Assembly (NCBI GenBank): GCA_947089135.1
Contig: CAMUJF010000008.1
Span: forward strand, 44,213-108,212
Reading direction: 5' to 3'
From: an uncultured Clostridia bacterium
GTDB lineage: Bacteria > Bacillota > Clostridia > Oscillospirales > Ruminococcaceae
DNA length: 64,000 nucleotides
The translations under genes and the position numbers were made by a program. Shown piece after piece: positions 16,560 through 24,273 of the stretch. Positions within the stretch are counted from its first letter, which is position 1. Every line of letters begins with the position of its first letter. The notes beneath the pieces were generated by a model. It worked only from the letters and a program-made list of their open reading frames with translations. It was not told where the DNA came from and did no database searches.

Positions 16560-17354
16560 TTAAATTTCCGGGAGCGTAAGTTCAAAGCCTTTCGCTCTCA
16601 GATCGTCTATGACCCGCGGCAGTATCTCTGCATTGGTTGAAGATACGCTGTGCAGCAGGAATATCCCGCCGCCGTGAGCCGCTTTGGTGACTTTTTCAAA
16701 AGCCGCCGTCGGGTCGGGCTGATTATTTACGTCCCAGTCGGGGTAGGCAAAGCTCCACAGCAAGGTTTTGTAGCCAAGTCCGCAGCAGACAGCCATGGAC
16801 TGCTCCGAATATTCCCCGCAGGGAGGTCTGAAATATTTCATTTCGTAGCCGTATTTTTCCTTCACGAATTCGTGGAGGGACATGATCTCCTTTTCAGCGT
16901 TGCTTACGGAAAGCGTCGGGAGCGAAGCGTGCTTCATTCCGTGGTTTCCGATAATGTGACCCTCGTCGATCATGCGCTTTACCAATTCCTCGTTGCGTTC
17001 GGCGTAATCCCCCGTAAGGAAGAACACCGCCTTGACGTTTTTCTCCTTTAAGGTATCAAGGATAGGCGCGGTGTAACCGTTTTCGTAGCCTTGGTCAAAG
17101 GTCAGGTGGATAGCTTTATCCTCGTCCAGCATGGCGTAGCAGCCGTACTCCGACATTTCGTCGTTGAACATCTCCGCGCCCACGGGACGGTTATTGTCGT
17201 CTGTTTCCACTCCCTGACCGTAGCCGTGAGAGGTTCTGTCAAGGGAATTTATGTCCGCCTGTTCAGCCGAGACCGTTACGCAGAGGGAAGCGCAGACGAT
17301 CCCCGCCGTCAGCGGTACCGCGATAATTTTACCGAATATTGTCTTCTTAATCAT
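16560..17354 (-). CDS. Secreted PdaA-like polysaccharide deacetylase (CE4)
   Basis: 264 residues with a Sec signal peptide (IIAVPLTAGIVCASLCVTVSA, cleavage near AEQ). The CE4 NodB-homology domain shows motif 1 as LTFDQGYENGYT, motif 2 as GNHGMKH (metal His pair), RPPCGEYSE for motif 3, and a late LLHSVS. The DQGYENGYT variant is typical of PdaA, the muramic-acid de-N-acetylase that starts delta-lactam formation in spore cortex, so a spore or cell-wall role is likely. GGAGGCTGC precedes the ATG. It stands alone, converging on proB. Confidence 0.88.
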   Translation of the reverse strand: MIKKTIFGKIIAVPLTAGIVCASLCVTVSAEQADINSLDRTSHGYGQGVETDDNNRPVGAEMFNDEMSEYGCYAMLDEDKAIHLTFDQGYENGYTAPILDTLKEKNVKAVFFLTGDYAERNEELVKRMIDEGHIIGNHGMKHASLPTLSVSNAEKEIMSLHEFVKEKYGYEMKYFRPPCGEYSEQSMAVCCGLGYKTLLWSFAYPDWDVNNQPDPTAAFEKVTKAAHGGGIFLLHSVSSTNAEILPRVIDDLRAKGFELTLPEI

Positions 17355-17510
17355 AAGCAGCCTCCGAATAAATAAAGAATAACAATATTATTCTTAGTCT
17401 GCCCGTCAAAATTATCACAAGTATATTTTAACATATTTTCCGCCGAAATAAAACTACAGATTGGTTACAAATTATGTCAGTTGTCTTACACAGACAAATC
17501 TTTCCAATAA

Positions 17511-17549
17511 AAATGTGCGTTATGAATGTCATGTCCATAACGCACACAT
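17511..17549 (-). terminator. Terminator of ireB
   Basis: On the minus strand GTGCGTTATG pairs with CATAACGCAC (17515-17524 and 17536-17545 on plus) and is followed by ATTTTTATT, directly after the ireB stop. Confidence 0.8.
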
Positions 17550-17550
17550 T

Positions 17551-17799
17551 TTACTCGCCCAGATAAGATTTTACAAGAACCTGCAAAAGCTCGTCGCGGT
17601 CGATATGCCTTATCAGACTTCTGGCATTATTATATGTGGTTATGTATGTCGGATCCTCAGAAAGAATGTATCCCACGATCTGGTTTATTGGATTATAGCC
17701 TTTTTCACGCAGAGCGTCATAAATAATGGTAAGATTTTTCCTGAGGCTTCCCTCTCTGTCTTCGCAGACCGAAAAGGTCATTGTCTGGTCGTTATTCAT
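17551..17799 (-). CDS. ireB: IreB family regulatory phosphoprotein (DUF965)
   Basis: 82 residues with the strongly conserved block YDALREKGYNPINQIVGY and IRHIDRDELLQVLVKSYL. IreB is a small substrate of the PASTA kinase IreK in enterococci and modulates cell-envelope stress and cephalosporin tolerance; B. subtilis YrzL is its counterpart. The N-terminal Thr of QTMTF fits the known phosphorylation region. AGGGGTG precedes the ATG. In most Firmicutes it lies beside alaS, ruvX and DUF1292; here ruvX and DUF1292 are 6-8 kb away. Confidence 0.93.
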   Translation of the reverse strand: MNNDQTMTFSVCEDREGSLRKNLTIIYDALREKGYNPINQIVGYILSEDPTYITTYNNARSLIRHIDRDELLQVLVKSYLGE

Positions 17800-17861
17800 T
17801 TATAACACCCCTTCACAAAAATTATGTCCGGCAAATAAAGTATACTCAAACCGACATTCAT

Positions 17862-17890
17862 ATTATAACCTATACTGCAAATAAATACAA
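17862..17890 (-). promoter_or_regulatory. Promoter of ireB
   Basis: On the minus strand TTGTAT (17885-17890) and TATAAT (17862-17867), spacer 17 bp, about 60 bases upstream of the start. Confidence 0.65.
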
Positions 17891-17988
17891 GTGTTTTTTG
17901 CTATTTTTTTGAAATTGGGAAAAATTTCTTTAAGCTGATTGTCGGTTTTATACAAAAAAATATTTGTTTTTTGTACTATATGGCATTT

Positions 17989-18573
17989 TTACGCTTGAAC
18001 CGGAACATACATATCATTAAGCGGCAGACGGCAGTAATTTATCTGCATACGCTCGTAAATTTCAGGATCGAGCACCTGAACGTCTATCCATGAGGAAAGA
18101 TAGCAGCCTTCGCCGGCGGCTTCCTGCGGGATAGTCAGCTTTACCGGTATCTCATAGGTCTCATATGGCAGAAAGGTCTTTTCCTCGCACCAGCCTGCCG
18201 CCGCCGGTGAGTTCTTTTCGGAAACATACAGACAAGCTATATCCTCCGCGCAGTTGCCTCCCATTATCTGAAGCTCGGTGTTTATCGTCATATCCGTCAT
18301 ATTCGTCAGCTTATAAACAACGTTAAGCTCCTCGCCAGATGTGTAAAACTTTATCTCCCGCGTATCGTAATCGCAGGTGAGAGAGAAAAGTCCAAGCTTT
18401 GAAATGATCATGTTTTCCACCTCTGCTCGGGAAAAGCGATCGTAAAACTCCAGAGCGGATGAGTCCGCCGTTTTGGCGTCCGCGGACTCTTTGTCAGCGG
18501 GAACGCCCCCGCAAGAGGAAAACAGCACCGCTGCCGCCGACAATGCAGCCAAAAGCGCAGCCTTTAATTTCAC
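17989..18573 (-). CDS. Hypothetical lipoprotein
   Basis: 194 residues. Lipoprotein signal AALSAAAVLFSSC with lipobox FSSC, then an exported beta-rich domain with no membrane segment. The pattern VVYKLTNMTDMTINTELQI and FLPYETYEIPVKL is like the Ig-fold domains of many Clostridial lipoproteins. No known family is assigned. It follows the repeat-bearing secreted protein by 15 bases, so they form a two-gene unit. Confidence 0.65.
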   Translation of the reverse strand: MKLKAALLAALSAAAVLFSSCGGVPADKESADAKTADSSALEFYDRFSRAEVENMIISKLGLFSLTCDYDTREIKFYTSGEELNVVYKLTNMTDMTINTELQIMGGNCAEDIACLYVSEKNSPAAAGWCEEKTFLPYETYEIPVKLTIPQEAAGEGCYLSSWIDVQVLDPEIYERMQINYCRLPLNDMYVPVQA

Positions 18574-18588
18574 AGACCGTTCCCCCTA

Positions 18589-19476
18589 TCAGTACATGAG
18601 AATGCCGTTGTCGCCGAATGTATAGGTTTTTCCCGAAATTTTATTTACGCCGGTAACGTACATTCCGTTTTTATAATAGTATCTGTAGCCGTTCTTTCTT
18701 ACCCAGCCTGTGTACTTTCCGCCGCATACTCCGTCGCTTCCGAAGATATATCTTACGTTGCCGATAACTGTATTCTGAGTGAGAGCCGCTCCGTCCATGC
18801 CGAAGAAATATTTTTTGGAGCCTATGGTTTTCCAGCCCACATAGTAGCTGCCGTCGGACTGTACATAATAAAGCTTGCCGTAAATATTTCGGAGTCCCTC
18901 GGAGGAATATTCGGGCAGTATATACTCCTCGGCACTACAGAACGAGAAACCGCCCTCCGCTCCGTAAACTGACAGAAGAAAATATCTCCCGCCCTGTTTC
19001 CAACAATATTCGGAACTGTAGTAGCCGCCTGTACGGTAGACAGTTCTGCCGTTTACCTTTTGCTTGTCCGAACTTGTTTTCATTTTATCGTACCTTACCT
19101 TGCCTGCGGTCCTGCTGCCATAGTCGTAAAGGGTATAGCTTACAGAATTTGCAAAACTGAATTCAACGGAAGAACAATACTCGCTGAACGTGATATTGCT
19201 GATACTGTCGATATAGTCTGAAAATCCTTCGAGTACCCATATAGATTCCACGTCCTCAAATGCGTAGTACTCGTCCGTGTATGGATCGCGCACTGTAACG
19301 CTTCCGTTATGACTGCGGATATGCTCCGCAAGCTCGTTTACGGAACTGAACTGCGCTGTTGGAGACGGAGTTTCCCAGTACCCGTCAATAGTGTAAGCCG
19401 ATACTTCCGCCGCAGGAATAACCGATACTGCCATTGTTGCTGCTGCCATTGCCGCAAAAATTTTACTCATTTTCAT
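18589..19476 (-). CDS. Secreted protein with C-terminal cell-wall-binding-like repeats
   Basis: 295 residues from ATG 19476, chosen because AAAGGATG lies eight bases upstream and the signal peptide (MSKIFAAMAAATMAVSVIPAAEVSA) then begins at the N terminus; the longer frame to 19551 adds a non-signal head. From about residue 190 there are four to five ~20-residue aromatic/Gly repeats (YYVGWKTIGSKKYFFG; GWVRKNGYRYYYKNG; GVNKISGKTYTFGDNG), the pattern of choline-binding/glucan-binding repeats. It is probably surface-attached through them. The N-terminal domain is unassigned. Confidence 0.75.
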   Translation of the reverse strand: MKMSKIFAAMAAATMAVSVIPAAEVSAYTIDGYWETPSPTAQFSSVNELAEHIRSHNGSVTVRDPYTDEYYAFEDVESIWVLEGFSDYIDSISNITFSEYCSSVEFSFANSVSYTLYDYGSRTAGKVRYDKMKTSSDKQKVNGRTVYRTGGYYSSEYCWKQGGRYFLLSVYGAEGGFSFCSAEEYILPEYSSEGLRNIYGKLYYVQSDGSYYVGWKTIGSKKYFFGMDGAALTQNTVIGNVRYIFGSDGVCGGKYTGWVRKNGYRYYYKNGMYVTGVNKISGKTYTFGDNGILMY

Positions 19477-19612
19477 AAAAATCATCCTTTCATACAGGTT
19501 GGGCGAATGTCTTATATAATGAATACAATTCAGAACGGCAAAATTTTTCACAGAAGGGAAAATTTTTTTGAATTTTTAAATAGGAGCAGCGTTTTGCGGA
19601 AACAAGTATATA

Positions 19613-19659
19613 TTAAAAAAAGTGTCGGGCTATCCGAAATGCTCGGATAACGCCGACAC
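19613..19659 (-). terminator. Terminator of the MFS gene
   Basis: On the minus strand a long hairpin, GTGTCGG...TATCCGA / TCGGATA...CCGACAC (19622-19659 on plus), followed by a run of seven T. Confidence 0.85.
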
Positions 19660-19747
19660 GCGATCCATTTTTACTGATTGATGCCCTGCTTTGCGTACAT
19701 AAATTATAGTACCATTTTAAGTAAAAAATAAATTAATGCGCAAATGG

Positions 19748-20836
19748 TCACCAATATGTGAAAATAAATCCCGCAAGGGGAGACAGTACTATCATGATAA
19801 CCGAAAAAGTGAACGATTCCACGGACGTAAGCGTTGCCCGCTGTTCCGACGGGAACATTTCCTGAAGAACAGCGTTTGTGCGTACTTGCAGCGCGTCGTC
19901 GCCTGCTGCTGCGATAAATCCGCCCAAAGCCATTACGGTCCATAGCGATGAATGTTCCGCAAAAAAGCCCGTAATAACAAGAGCCGTTGACATTGCAAAC
20001 ACACACTTATAGCCAAGTTTGGGTATTTTCAGTATCAGCTTTGAACCGATTACCCCGCCAATTTCCATAAAAAGCAGAGCTAAGCCCAGTCCCCATTGAG
20101 GAATACCTTTTTCGGGAAGCTTAGCCTGTAAGAAAAACAGCAGCAGTGTATCCACCGCGCCCGCTAATGAATTGCACATCATTATCCCCATAGCTTTTCC
20201 GACCTGTCTTAGGAACAAAAAGCTTTCCTTAAAACACCCAATAAGTCTTACGCTAACTTTACTTTCTATGTTATTCTCTTCAGCGTACACCTCACGCAGG
20301 GAAGAAAGAATAAAAATCTGCACAGCACACATTATCAGATCTGTTCCGTAGGCGATCCGGTATCCGATAAAGAGAGCGAGACCCGCGCAAAGCGTCGAAA
20401 AACCGCTGCACAGACGGTAAATTATAAGCTGATTTGACTCGTACCTCTCAAATTTGTTCTCCATTTTTGCAATTTTAAGCGAGTCGTAAGCCAGCGCGTC
20501 TCCTGAGCCTGATGCCGAATTGTAGCTTAAAGCATGAAAAGCAATTGACAGACATACCGTAAAAAGATTGTGGGAAAAAATCATAACGATGTTTCCTATC
20601 ATTCTCACGATACTGCTGACTATCAGCATTTTCTTTCTTCCGAACACGTCCGCCATAATTCCGGACGGTATCTCGAATATCAGGCTGGTGATGTGAAAAA
20701 CGGTCTCGGCAATGCCGATTTCCACGAGGCTGTAGCCTCTTGCCGCAAGAATTGCGACCCATGCGCCGGTAAGGGATAAATTCCCAAGAACGGACGATAA
20801 ATATAGTCTTGATATTTGCTTCTTAATTTTGAACAT
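19748..20836 (-). CDS. MFS efflux-type transporter
   Basis: 362 residues, about ten to twelve hydrophobic helices. Motif A of the major facilitator superfamily is visible as GIMADVFGRKKML between helices 2 and 3, and IFEIPSG precedes it; a second cytoplasmic loop has LKIPKLGYK. Short members of this type are often drug exporters. Its start codon lies only 7 bases behind a terminator-like hairpin whose 3' arm is the ribosome site, and an upstream leader peptide is present, so expression is probably induced by a translation inhibitor (inference). Confidence 0.82.
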   Translation of the reverse strand: MFKIKKQISRLYLSSVLGNLSLTGAWVAILAARGYSLVEIGIAETVFHITSLIFEIPSGIMADVFGRKKMLIVSSIVRMIGNIVMIFSHNLFTVCLSIAFHALSYNSASGSGDALAYDSLKIAKMENKFERYESNQLIIYRLCSGFSTLCAGLALFIGYRIAYGTDLIMCAVQIFILSSLREVYAEENNIESKVSVRLIGCFKESFLFLRQVGKAMGIMMCNSLAGAVDTLLLFFLQAKLPEKGIPQWGLGLALLFMEIGGVIGSKLILKIPKLGYKCVFAMSTALVITGFFAEHSSLWTVMALGGFIAAAGDDALQVRTNAVLQEMFPSEQRATLTSVESFTFSVIMIVLSPLAGFIFTYW

Positions 20837-20875
20837 AAAAAAATCTCCTTAACATTTAGTAGCAGTTAAGGAGAT
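20837..20875 (-). promoter_or_regulatory. Attenuator hairpin sequestering the MFS ribosome site
   Basis: On the minus strand ATCTCCTTAAC pairs perfectly with GTTAAGGAGAT (20865-20875 and 20843-20853 on plus), loop 11 bases, followed by seven T and then the ATG. The 3' arm contains AAGGAGA, the only ribosome site for the MFS gene. The hairpin can therefore stop transcription and also mask translation. Confidence 0.85.
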
Positions 20876-20915
20876 AATGCGCCTTTAAAAATTTGCAAAA
20901 ACAACTTAATTTTTA

Positions 20916-21026
20916 TCAAATTTGAGTATGTTTATGACAAACTTGCTTAAAAAAGGGCGCACTACCCCCATAGAGGGGATAAACAGATCCTTTTTGTAAA
21001 CAAACATTTGCCATTTTCCAAAACAT
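20916..21026 (-). CDS. 36-residue leader peptide of the MFS gene
   Basis: GAGG lies eight bases before the ATG. The peptide begins MFWKMANVCLQKGSVYPLYG and ends VCHKHTQI. Within it the RNA has CCCC/GGGG and GCGCCCTTTTTT elements that can pair with AAAGGCGCA just before the attenuator, so ribosome position could switch between pairings. The size, place and Cys/Lys/His-rich tail recall leader peptides of tetracycline-resistance genes such as tet(M); that likeness is from memory and unverified. Confidence 0.65.
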   Translation of the reverse strand: MFWKMANVCLQKGSVYPLYGGSAPFFKQVCHKHTQI

Positions 21027-21067
21027 AAACTCAACCTCATAATCAATATTTTACGTTATTTTTTACA

Positions 21068-21096
21068 AGTATAACATATCATTTGGGATTTGTCAA
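21068..21096 (-). promoter_or_regulatory. Promoter of the MFS leader
   Basis: On the minus strand TTGACA (21091-21096) and TATACT (21068-21073), spacer 17 bp. The leader from start to MFS ATG is about 225 bases. Confidence 0.85.
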
Positions 21097-21117
21097 TATT
21101 TTTTAAACATACTTGCT

Positions 21118-21990
21118 TTATAAATCGGCAGCCTGCGATTTCTTTTCCTTTTTGCGTGACGGAAGCTCCATAAGTATAGGTATCGCCGCTCCGACCAAAA
21201 GCAGGACGATTCCCACTATACCCTGCGCGTCAAACCTGAATCCTGCGGGGAAAATATGCGGAACCGAGCCTACTATCAAACCGATGATAAAGCTGTAAAC
21301 GCCCTGCCTGAAACGTTTCATAAGTGCGTTTATTATTCCCGCCGCTGCGAAAATCCCTATCACCGCACCCGCTCCGAAGCTTAACAAAACGGGAAATTCA
21401 AGTCCCGAAACAGCGCCGATTATAGAGTCGTATACCCCAAAGATTTTCATTATCATTGAGCCGCTTACGCCCGGGATTATCATCGCTACCGCAGCAATAA
21501 ATCCCATAACAATGTACACCAAAACGTCCCGCAAAGTCAGCGCCGCGCCCTCGGTAAACATACTTCCGCCGTCGCTTGCAAAAAGCAAAAAAATCATGAA
21601 AGCAAGCCCGATAATAAACGGAATAAGATTTATCGGCGAAATACGGCTGCGCTCTTTTTTGCACTCGTGCATTACCGTGGGCAGACTGCCAACAATAAGT
21701 CCCATAAAGAAAAGCTGGGTAGGGACGTTATAGGTCTCAAAAAGGTAATCGAGAGCCACCGCTGTCAGAAAAATGCCGATCACCATTCCTATTCCAACCG
21801 GTATCAAAAACGGCAGATTTTTTATCAGCTTTTTTATATTCGGCGTTATAGCCTCAATAAGCCTGTCAAAAATTTTCGTGACTACGGCGATAGTACCGCC
21901 GCTCACCCCGGGAATAGCGTTACCGATGCCGACCGCCGCGCCTTTGAGTACAAGAAAAATACTGTCCTTTGCTTTTGTAAAGAAATTCAT
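21118..21990 (-). CDS. DUF368 polyprenyl-phosphate transporter family protein
   Basis: 290 residues from ATG 21990, with GGAGAAG eight bases upstream; a longer frame to 22065 has an extra hydrophobic head and no site. Two related Gly/Pro motifs mark the inverted repeats of the family: GAAVGIGNAIPGVSGGTIAV near the N terminus and AAVAMIIPGVSGSMIM around residue 165. DUF368 proteins have been shown to recycle undecaprenyl phosphate across the membrane for wall synthesis. About eight helices; charged tail RKKEKKSQ. It is 22 bases from the MFS promoter and probably transcribed separately. Confidence 0.87.
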   Translation of the reverse strand: MNFFTKAKDSIFLVLKGAAVGIGNAIPGVSGGTIAVVTKIFDRLIEAITPNIKKLIKNLPFLIPVGIGMVIGIFLTAVALDYLFETYNVPTQLFFMGLIVGSLPTVMHECKKERSRISPINLIPFIIGLAFMIFLLFASDGGSMFTEGAALTLRDVLVYIVMGFIAAVAMIIPGVSGSMIMKIFGVYDSIIGAVSGLEFPVLLSFGAGAVIGIFAAAGIINALMKRFRQGVYSFIIGLIVGSVPHIFPAGFRFDAQGIVGIVLLLVGAAIPILMELPSRKKEKKSQAADL

Positions 21991-22104
21991 ACCAAACACT
22001 TCTCCGACAATAAAATTTGAAATAATTACAAGAAATATTATTGCATAAATTTGTCGGAAATGCAAGTCTTTTCCGAAATTGTATCCGCTTTGTAATATCC
22101 GCGC

Positions 22105-22138
22105 AAACTAAAAGGGAGCTGCCGACCTGACAGCTCCC
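22105..22138 (-). terminator. Terminator of the 22-23 kb transcript
   Basis: On the minus strand GGGAGCTG / CAGCTCCC (22131-22138 and 22114-22121 on plus) with a 9-base loop, followed by TTTTAGTTTG. It lies at the end of the repeat region and upstream of the DUF368 gene. Confidence 0.75.
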
Positions 22139-23416
22139 GTATATTTAAATTTATGGCTTTTCAGCACGCTGAATTATCCGGCGGTCTCACTCCAATCCTT
22201 CAGATTTTCAGATAACTCCGAACGTATTTCATAGACACCGCTTCCTTTCAAAGAATATCGCGGAACGTCTTTGCTTATGCCATCGGACTCACTCCCTAAA
22301 ATTCATATTCCTTTCGAGATGTTACTGTATGCCACATATAACATTCACTCCCTGCGGAAAATTTTAATCAAGAGAATGGGGACTATGCCATTGGACTCAC
22401 TCCTTAAAAATTGATTTCCAACCGACTTTGCTTAATTAAAACCATAGCTACCGTCTCCAATCGGAAATATTTTATCGGGTAAGGGCATCACGCCTCATTT
22501 TATGCCATTGGACTCACTCCTGCTTTTTCAGAATTTTTTAGGAAAAGTCTTTCTTATTACCATAATAACCACTCGGTTTCTTTCGGACATATCGTCCGTT
22601 ATTTTTTTCGGAATCGGTTTTAACCGTTATAACTGTCCTGTCGGACTCACTCCCTTGCGTTTATTTCTTAAAGATTCAGATCGTGATACGCATACTTAAA
22701 GAATTTCATATGCATCCCTTCTTTACAGTTTTATTCCGAAGTTAAACTAACTGCTTAGGCGGTCTCACTCCCTCCGTGTTAAATGAGCAGATTCTTTGTG
22801 CCTTTCAAAATAATCCTCATAAGACATCACTTCTTTCGCAAGATTAGGTTAAAGTCTTATCGGTACATTGGTCTCACCTTTTTATATCAGATTTTATCGC
22901 AGCCTTTTATGTAAATCCCTTTCATCGGGCGTTTGCATATAAGGCAGTTCCGCATTGTGTACAAGCTATCGGAATTTAATTTGGGGTATAAAAATACCGC
23001 ACTGCTCAGTTTGATCGGGTTATAGTTTTCCGAAATTTTCTGAGATATGCGGCTCGTTATGATACTTTATAAGCGGATTGCAGACTAATTGTCTTGATTC
23101 GGAGTGAAGCCGTTCGGCTTTGCATTTAAACTCCCGTATAATTCACTTTAAAGCATTGCTGCAAACGAGTCGCTGCGGACTGCCTGAGAGAACTGATTAT
23201 CTGCTATTTCCATTGGACTCGCCATCCTTTCCGAGTGAATATTTTGAATTCCCGACCTTGCCGCGCCTTGAACTTTATCGCATTTCAAAATGTAAAACCG
23301 GCAGGTTTTATCGGGTTCAAGCTCTGTGAAAGACCGTCCGTTATGCGGAGCTTATCGGGGTCTGCCGTTAATCACGGGTCGTCGCCCCTCCGCTTTATCG
23401 GTACTTCTCTTTCATT
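22139..23416 (-). repeat. 1.3-kb transcribed region with nine GGAGTGAGTCC-type motifs and mini-ORFs
   Basis: No frame over about 100 codons, yet it has a consensus promoter and a terminator on the minus strand. The motif GGAGTGAG[T/A]CC (plus-strand positions 22183, 22285, 22393, 22510, 22643, 22761; weaker at 22344, 22870, 23215) recurs mostly every 100-130 bases; three copies continue RATGGCATA, giving a Shine-Dalgarno, 8-base gap and ATG-GCA-stop. Between motifs lie short frames of 10-22 codons, several with ribosome sites, ending at or just before the next motif: for example 22200-22232, 22404-22445, 22528-22590, 22668-22709, 22765-22827, 22887-22955, 23057-23125, 23148-23213. The first 200 bases of the RNA fold strongly (GCGGAG/CTCCGC; CTTGAAC/GTTCAAG enclosing AAAACC/GGTTTT). 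CCCGATAA-like words recur throughout. Function unknown. Confidence 0.6.
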
Positions 23417-23422
23417 GATTAC

Positions 23423-23451
23423 AGTATATCACATCTTTTGTGCAATGTCAA
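23423..23451 (-). promoter_or_regulatory. Promoter of the repeat-region transcript
   Basis: On the minus strand TTGACA (23446-23451) and TATACT (23423-23428), spacer 17 bp containing TTGCACAAAA. The surrounding ~50 bp closely matches the minus-strand promoter at 63653-63681. Confidence 0.8.
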
Positions 23452-23510
23452 TAGGTTTTTACACGAAATACTCAACATTTTTTGTGCAATATTTTTGTGC
23501 AGTTTACATC

Positions 23511-23539
23511 TTGACATTTATATACAAAAGTTGTAAAAT
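23511..23539 (+). promoter_or_regulatory. Promoter of the DUF1292 gene
   Basis: TTGACA at 23511-23516 and TAAAAT at 23534-23539, spacer 17 bp. TTTTGTGCA words at 23437, 23482 and 23493 lie between this and the divergent promoter. Confidence 0.75.
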
Positions 23540-23624
23540 TAAATAGTTGGGTATTTTGCTGTCAATGCTTATATCCATACAAACAGACCGAACTGACATT
23601 ACCGCTTTTTAAGGAGGTTTCACA

Positions 23625-23933
23625 ATGGCTGATAATTTTGACGATATGAGCATGGCTGCCGACCTTTATACTCTTGTGGACGAGGACGGCGTTGAGCAGC
23701 AGTTTGAAATGCTGGACACTATGGAGGTTGACGGAGAGCGTTACTACGCTCTTGTGCCGTACTACGACGACCCTACAAAGGAGATCGAGGCGGACACCGA
23801 GTTGGTTGTCCTCAAATCCGAATATGACGAAAACAACGACGAGACTCTTGTTTCCATCGACAACGACGATGAGTATGAAAAAATTGGAAATATGTTCCTT
23901 GAAAGGCTCAACCAGCTTTACGAGGACGAATAA
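23625..23933 (+). CDS. DUF1292 protein (YrzB-like)
   Basis: 102 residues, very acidic, with YTLVDEDGVEQQFEMLDT near the N terminus and LVVLKSEYDENNDETLVSI later, the DUF1292 pattern. These small cytoplasmic proteins usually accompany ireB (DUF965) and ruvX in Firmicutes, a set linked to envelope or RNA stress, but their activity is unknown. AAGGAGG precedes the ATG. It has its own promoter and is followed by the 6S-like RNA gene. Confidence 0.88.
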   Translation: MADNFDDMSMAADLYTLVDEDGVEQQFEMLDTMEVDGERYYALVPYYDDPTKEIEADTELVVLKSEYDENNDETLVSIDNDDEYEKIGNMFLERLNQLYEDE

Positions 23934-23951
23934 ATCCGTTAAAATTTACTA

Positions 23952-23980
23952 TTGATTTTTTCTCCGCTTTGTGTTATAAT
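23952..23980 (+). promoter_or_regulatory. Promoter of the 6S-like RNA
   Basis: TTGATT at 23952-23957 and TATAAT at 23975-23980, spacer 17 bp, just after the DUF1292 stop. Confidence 0.7.
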
Positions 23981-23986
23981 ACTATC

Positions 23987-24237
23987 AGATTCAAGGAATT
24001 TCTGCCTTGTCCGATAAAGTGTGATTTTATAATCCAACACATTAAATTAGGGATTCAGTCTCCGTCAGCGGATTGCAGACCTCCCGCCGCATTAGATGTG
24101 CGGAGCAACGGACGCAGGGAGCGTGAAACTAACGGGCTGTTGCCCACCTGCCGAGTGCGGGTTTTATGCTTCACATGGCGGCAAGGCGGTTATTTTTGCA
24201 AAATCACGGCGAACCTCTTCGGAGGTTCGTTTTTTTT
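23987..24237 (+). ncRNA. ssrS: 6S RNA candidate
   Basis: A ~210-base non-coding gene between a promoter and a strong terminator (CGAACCTC-TTCG-GAGGTTCG, then eight T, 24210-24237). The ends pair: CTGCCTTG near 24002-24010 with CAAGGCGG near 24183-24189, and GTGTGA...TTTTATAA with TTTTATGC-TTCACAT; inner arms CCTCCCGCCGCA pair with TGCGGAG...GGGAG. The result is a long rod with internal bulges, as in 6S RNA, which binds sigma-A RNA polymerase. The 3' CACATGGCGGCAAGG fits the family as I recall it. Other structured RNAs cannot be excluded without a covariance search. Confidence 0.55.
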
Positions 24238-24273
24238 GCGGATATTTCCCCTCCCGCGGCAAATACTATTTAT

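Noticed and set aside
22139..23416. CRISPR array for the repeated motif
   Set aside because: Repeat units vary in length (49-345 bases), the conserved core is only 11-17 bases, and the intervening DNA is not spacer-like. No cas genes are near.
23120..23546. Plus-strand frames of 69 and 103 codons in the repeat region and upstream of DUF1292
   Set aside because: They cross the promoters and operator words and lack ribosome sites.
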